NCBI GenBank assembly: GCA_049699975.1
Contig: JBNAWB010000181.1
Span: 1-7,409, forward strand
From: CAZAGD01 sp049699975
GTDB lineage: Bacteria; Desulfobacterota; SM23-61
DNA length: 7,409 bases
Reading direction: 5' to 3'
Numbering within the stretch: position 1 is the stretch's first letter; each line of letters starts with the position of its first letter. Positions 5,831-7,409 of this stretch are shown here, in pieces. Under the pieces are notes generated by a model. The model was not told where the DNA came from. It saw only the letters and a list, made by a program, of their open reading frames with translations, and made no database searches. Made by a program: the position numbers and the translations under genes.

Positions 5831-7312
5831 TTAACCACGGTAAGCCATTTTTCCGGGTAATTTTTCTTTTTGTAAACGATGGTGCAGATATAATCCTTCT
5901 AAGATGAACTCCAATCCGGAGGCAATTGCGGCTGGAGTCTGGTCACATTGCAGTTTTTTTAGACCTTCCCAGAGTCCGTTTATTTCCGTACCCCCCAGTT
6001 GCATTTCCTTTGTTTTTTCCGCATAAATAGAGGATTTCATTCCTTCGGAGACCTCGATGGACCAGCCTGTCTTAAATTTGGCTAAAAGGCTATCAAACTG
6101 ATGCACATCGAAATAGCGATTGAAGGTGTGCAGCGTAGCTTTGGCAATAAGATTTTCGATAAGATGGCGGCCGCGATCATCGTCCGTTGATTCCAACTCT
6201 ATTTTGCCCTCAGTAGAAGAAGCGAGATACGGAAGATCGCTTATGCGGGGCACTACTTCTTTTTCGCCCAACCGCAATGCCCGGCGTAAGGCATTACTGA
6301 TTACACTTTCATAATTAGCAATGGAGACGCGTACTGAAACACCTGAACGTTGATTTATCTCTGGAGACTGACGGGCTAAAGAGGTTATTTCGGCAATGAG
6401 CTCTTTTAAATAGGGAGGAACATAAGTATAAAAATCGCCGTCGTCATTAAATTTGTTCCGTTCCTGTTCCATAATCTGAATTTCTGCTTCTAAGGTTTTA
6501 GGATAATGGGTGCGAATCTCCGCGCCATAACGATCTTTTAGAGGAGTAATAATTCGACCGCGGTTAGTATAGTCTTCGGGGTTAGCACTGGCCACGAGAT
6601 AAATATCCAAGGGGAGACGAACTTTATAGCCTCGAATTTGCACATCCCCTTCTTCCATTAAGTTGAATAGGCCGACCTGGATTTTTTCACCTAAATCAGG
6701 CAGCTCGTTGATGGCAAAAATGCCGCGATTAGTCCGCGGAATAAGGCCATAATGGATGGTTAATTCATCAGAGAGATAGCGACCCTCGGCAACTTTGATG
6801 GGATCAACTTCTCCGATCAGATCAGCAATAGTTACGTCTGGAGTAGCTAATTTTTCGCCATAACGATGCTCTCGTCCCAGCCACACAATTTCCGTACGAT
6901 CTCCCAAACTTTTTATTTTTTCCCGACAACTTTTGCATATCGGCTGATAAGGATGGTCATTTATCTCACAGCCGGCTATGGCGGGAATCTCTTCATCAAG
7001 GAGATTTACTAAGCTCCGAATAAGCCGAGTTTTGGCCTGTCCGCGTTCGCCAAGGAAGATAATGTCTTGTCCCGAAAGAATGGCATTTTCAATTTGCGGG
7101 ATAACGGTTTCTTCATAGCCAATGATGCCTGGGAATAATTCTTCCCCCCGCTGAATCTTGGCCATCAAATTTTTCCGTAATTCTTCTTTTACGGTGCGCA
7201 AAGGATAATTTGTTTTTTTTAGTTCTTCGATAGTGCGAGGTTTTTTATTTTTAAAAGCCTTAGCCACGGAAAATCCTTTCTTGAATTTCTCTTTATAAAT
7301 AATATACTCCAC
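5831..7312 (-). CDS. MoxR/magnesium-chelatase-type AAA+ ATPase
   Basis: This is a cytoplasmic AAA+ ATPase related to the ChlI/MoxR group, which use ATP to remodel or activate a partner protein or insert a metal. The partner here is unknown. In the 493-residue product: Walker A GERGQAKT at 88-95; a Cys-rich insert with Cys115, His120, Cys126, Cys129; PDVTIADLIGEVDP at 158-171; Walker B GIFAINEL at 197-204, with Asn202 where Asp is usual but the catalytic Glu203 kept; sensor-1 ASANPEDY at 241-248; and an arginine-finger-like LKDRYG at 258-263. A helical C-terminal lid follows. I chose the GTG at 7312 because GGAGGAG lies 6 nt upstream. A GTG at 7357 (15 residues longer) has only a weak, distant site, and a GTG at 7267 with AAGGA upstream is a possible shorter start. 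The family is clear; the process served is not. Confidence 0.88.
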   Translation of the reverse strand: MEYIIYKEKFKKGFSVAKAFKNKKPRTIEELKKTNYPLRTVKEELRKNLMAKIQRGEELFPGIIGYEETVIPQIENAILSGQDIIFLGERGQAKTRLIRSLVNLLDEEIPAIAGCEINDHPYQPICKSCREKIKSLGDRTEIVWLGREHRYGEKLATPDVTIADLIGEVDPIKVAEGRYLSDELTIHYGLIPRTNRGIFAINELPDLGEKIQVGLFNLMEEGDVQIRGYKVRLPLDIYLVASANPEDYTNRGRIITPLKDRYGAEIRTHYPKTLEAEIQIMEQERNKFNDDGDFYTYVPPYLKELIAEITSLARQSPEINQRSGVSVRVSIANYESVISNALRRALRLGEKEVVPRISDLPYLASSTEGKIELESTDDDRGRHLIENLIAKATLHTFNRYFDVHQFDSLLAKFKTGWSIEVSEGMKSSIYAEKTKEMQLGGTEINGLWEGLKKLQCDQTPAAIASGLEFILEGLYLHHRLQKEKLPGKMAYRG

Positions 7313-7318
7313 AAAATT

Positions 7319-7325
7319 CTCCTCC
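7319..7325 (-). promoter_or_regulatory. Ribosome binding site that decides the AAA+ ATPase start
   Basis: The minus strand reads GGAGGAG, ending 6 nt before the GTG at 7312, an optimal arrangement. It favours this start over the upstream GTG at 7357. No convincing promoter is visible between it and the right end of the window, so transcription may enter from beyond the window. Confidence 0.7.
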
Positions 7326-7378
7326 GTCAAGGTTATGATTCCCTGATTGGCGAGCACTTTTGAAATTCGTACCTACTT

Positions 7379-7390
7379 CAGGCGGGAGGG
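7379..7390. repeat. Right copy of the 12-bp inverted repeat bounding the window
   Basis: CAGGCGGGAGGG is the exact reverse complement of positions 1-12. It sits about 67 bp upstream of the chosen AAA+ start. The flanking sequence (CCTACTTCAGG, 7371-7382) suggests the edge of a larger CCGCCTGAAG-type palindromic dispersed repeat. The remaining 19 bases to the end carry no supportable feature. Confidence 0.5.
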
Positions 7391-7409
7391 AGAGAGGCTC
7401 ATTAAAATG

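Noticed and set aside
7373..7402. Minus-strand ATG at 7402 opening a 9-codon peptide (MSLSPSRLK) as a leader peptide before the ATPase gene
   Set aside because: It consists of the flanking repeat sequence, its upstream region is outside the window, and no attenuator hairpin with a T-run follows.
7391..7409. Plus-strand gene beginning at the ATG at 7407, with AGAGAGG upstream
   Set aside because: The window ends at this codon, so nothing can be read, and the purine-rich stretch is part of the repeat edge.

Overview
The window is an AT-rich bacterial segment with every supportable gene on the minus strand. It reads right to left as an AAA+ ATPase gene with a small unknown gene behind it, then about 700 bp of palindrome-rich non-coding DNA, then a complete five-gene HAAT-family (branched-chain amino acid/amide type) ABC uptake operon. 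Strong GGAGG-type ribosome sites, GTG/TTG starts and dispersed repeats of the GTCATTGCGAG...GCAATCTC type fit a Gram-negative anaerobe, for example a Desulfobacterota-like lineage. That assignment is a weak inference, because no marker gene is present.

Right part (about 5503-7312): a MoxR/magnesium-chelatase-type AAA+ ATPase is followed 40 nt later by a 95-residue lysine-rich protein that I do not recognise. As I recall this ATPase family, it is usually paired with a von Willebrand factor A (VWA) protein. No VWA gene is visible here, and the small gene sits where it would be expected.

Middle (4810-5502): no credible gene. It holds about ten short hairpins, an inverted doublet of a REP-like repeat, a second doublet of the GTAGGGCAAGCC type, and a three-unit 9-bp tandem repeat. 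The doublet copies appear to carry paired, structure-preserving substitutions.

Left part (71-4729): a good sigma70-type promoter (TTGACA, 18 bp, TATTAT) leads into a substrate-binding protein, then livG, livF, livH and livM. Gaps between the four transport genes are 3 to 10 nt once the livM start is moved to the TTG at 1030. A perfect 11-bp hairpin lies between the binding-protein gene and livG, a usual place for a device that makes more binding protein than permease. The binding protein captures the ligand in the periplasm, LivH/LivM form the membrane channel and LivF/LivG hydrolyse ATP. The exact ligand cannot be told from sequence.

The window ends carry an inverted 12-bp repeat (1-12 and 7379-7390), so a dispersed GC-rich repeat probably flanks the whole segment. 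I see no clear new defence or mobile system. The best candidates for novelty are the ATPase plus unknown small protein pair and the palindrome cluster.
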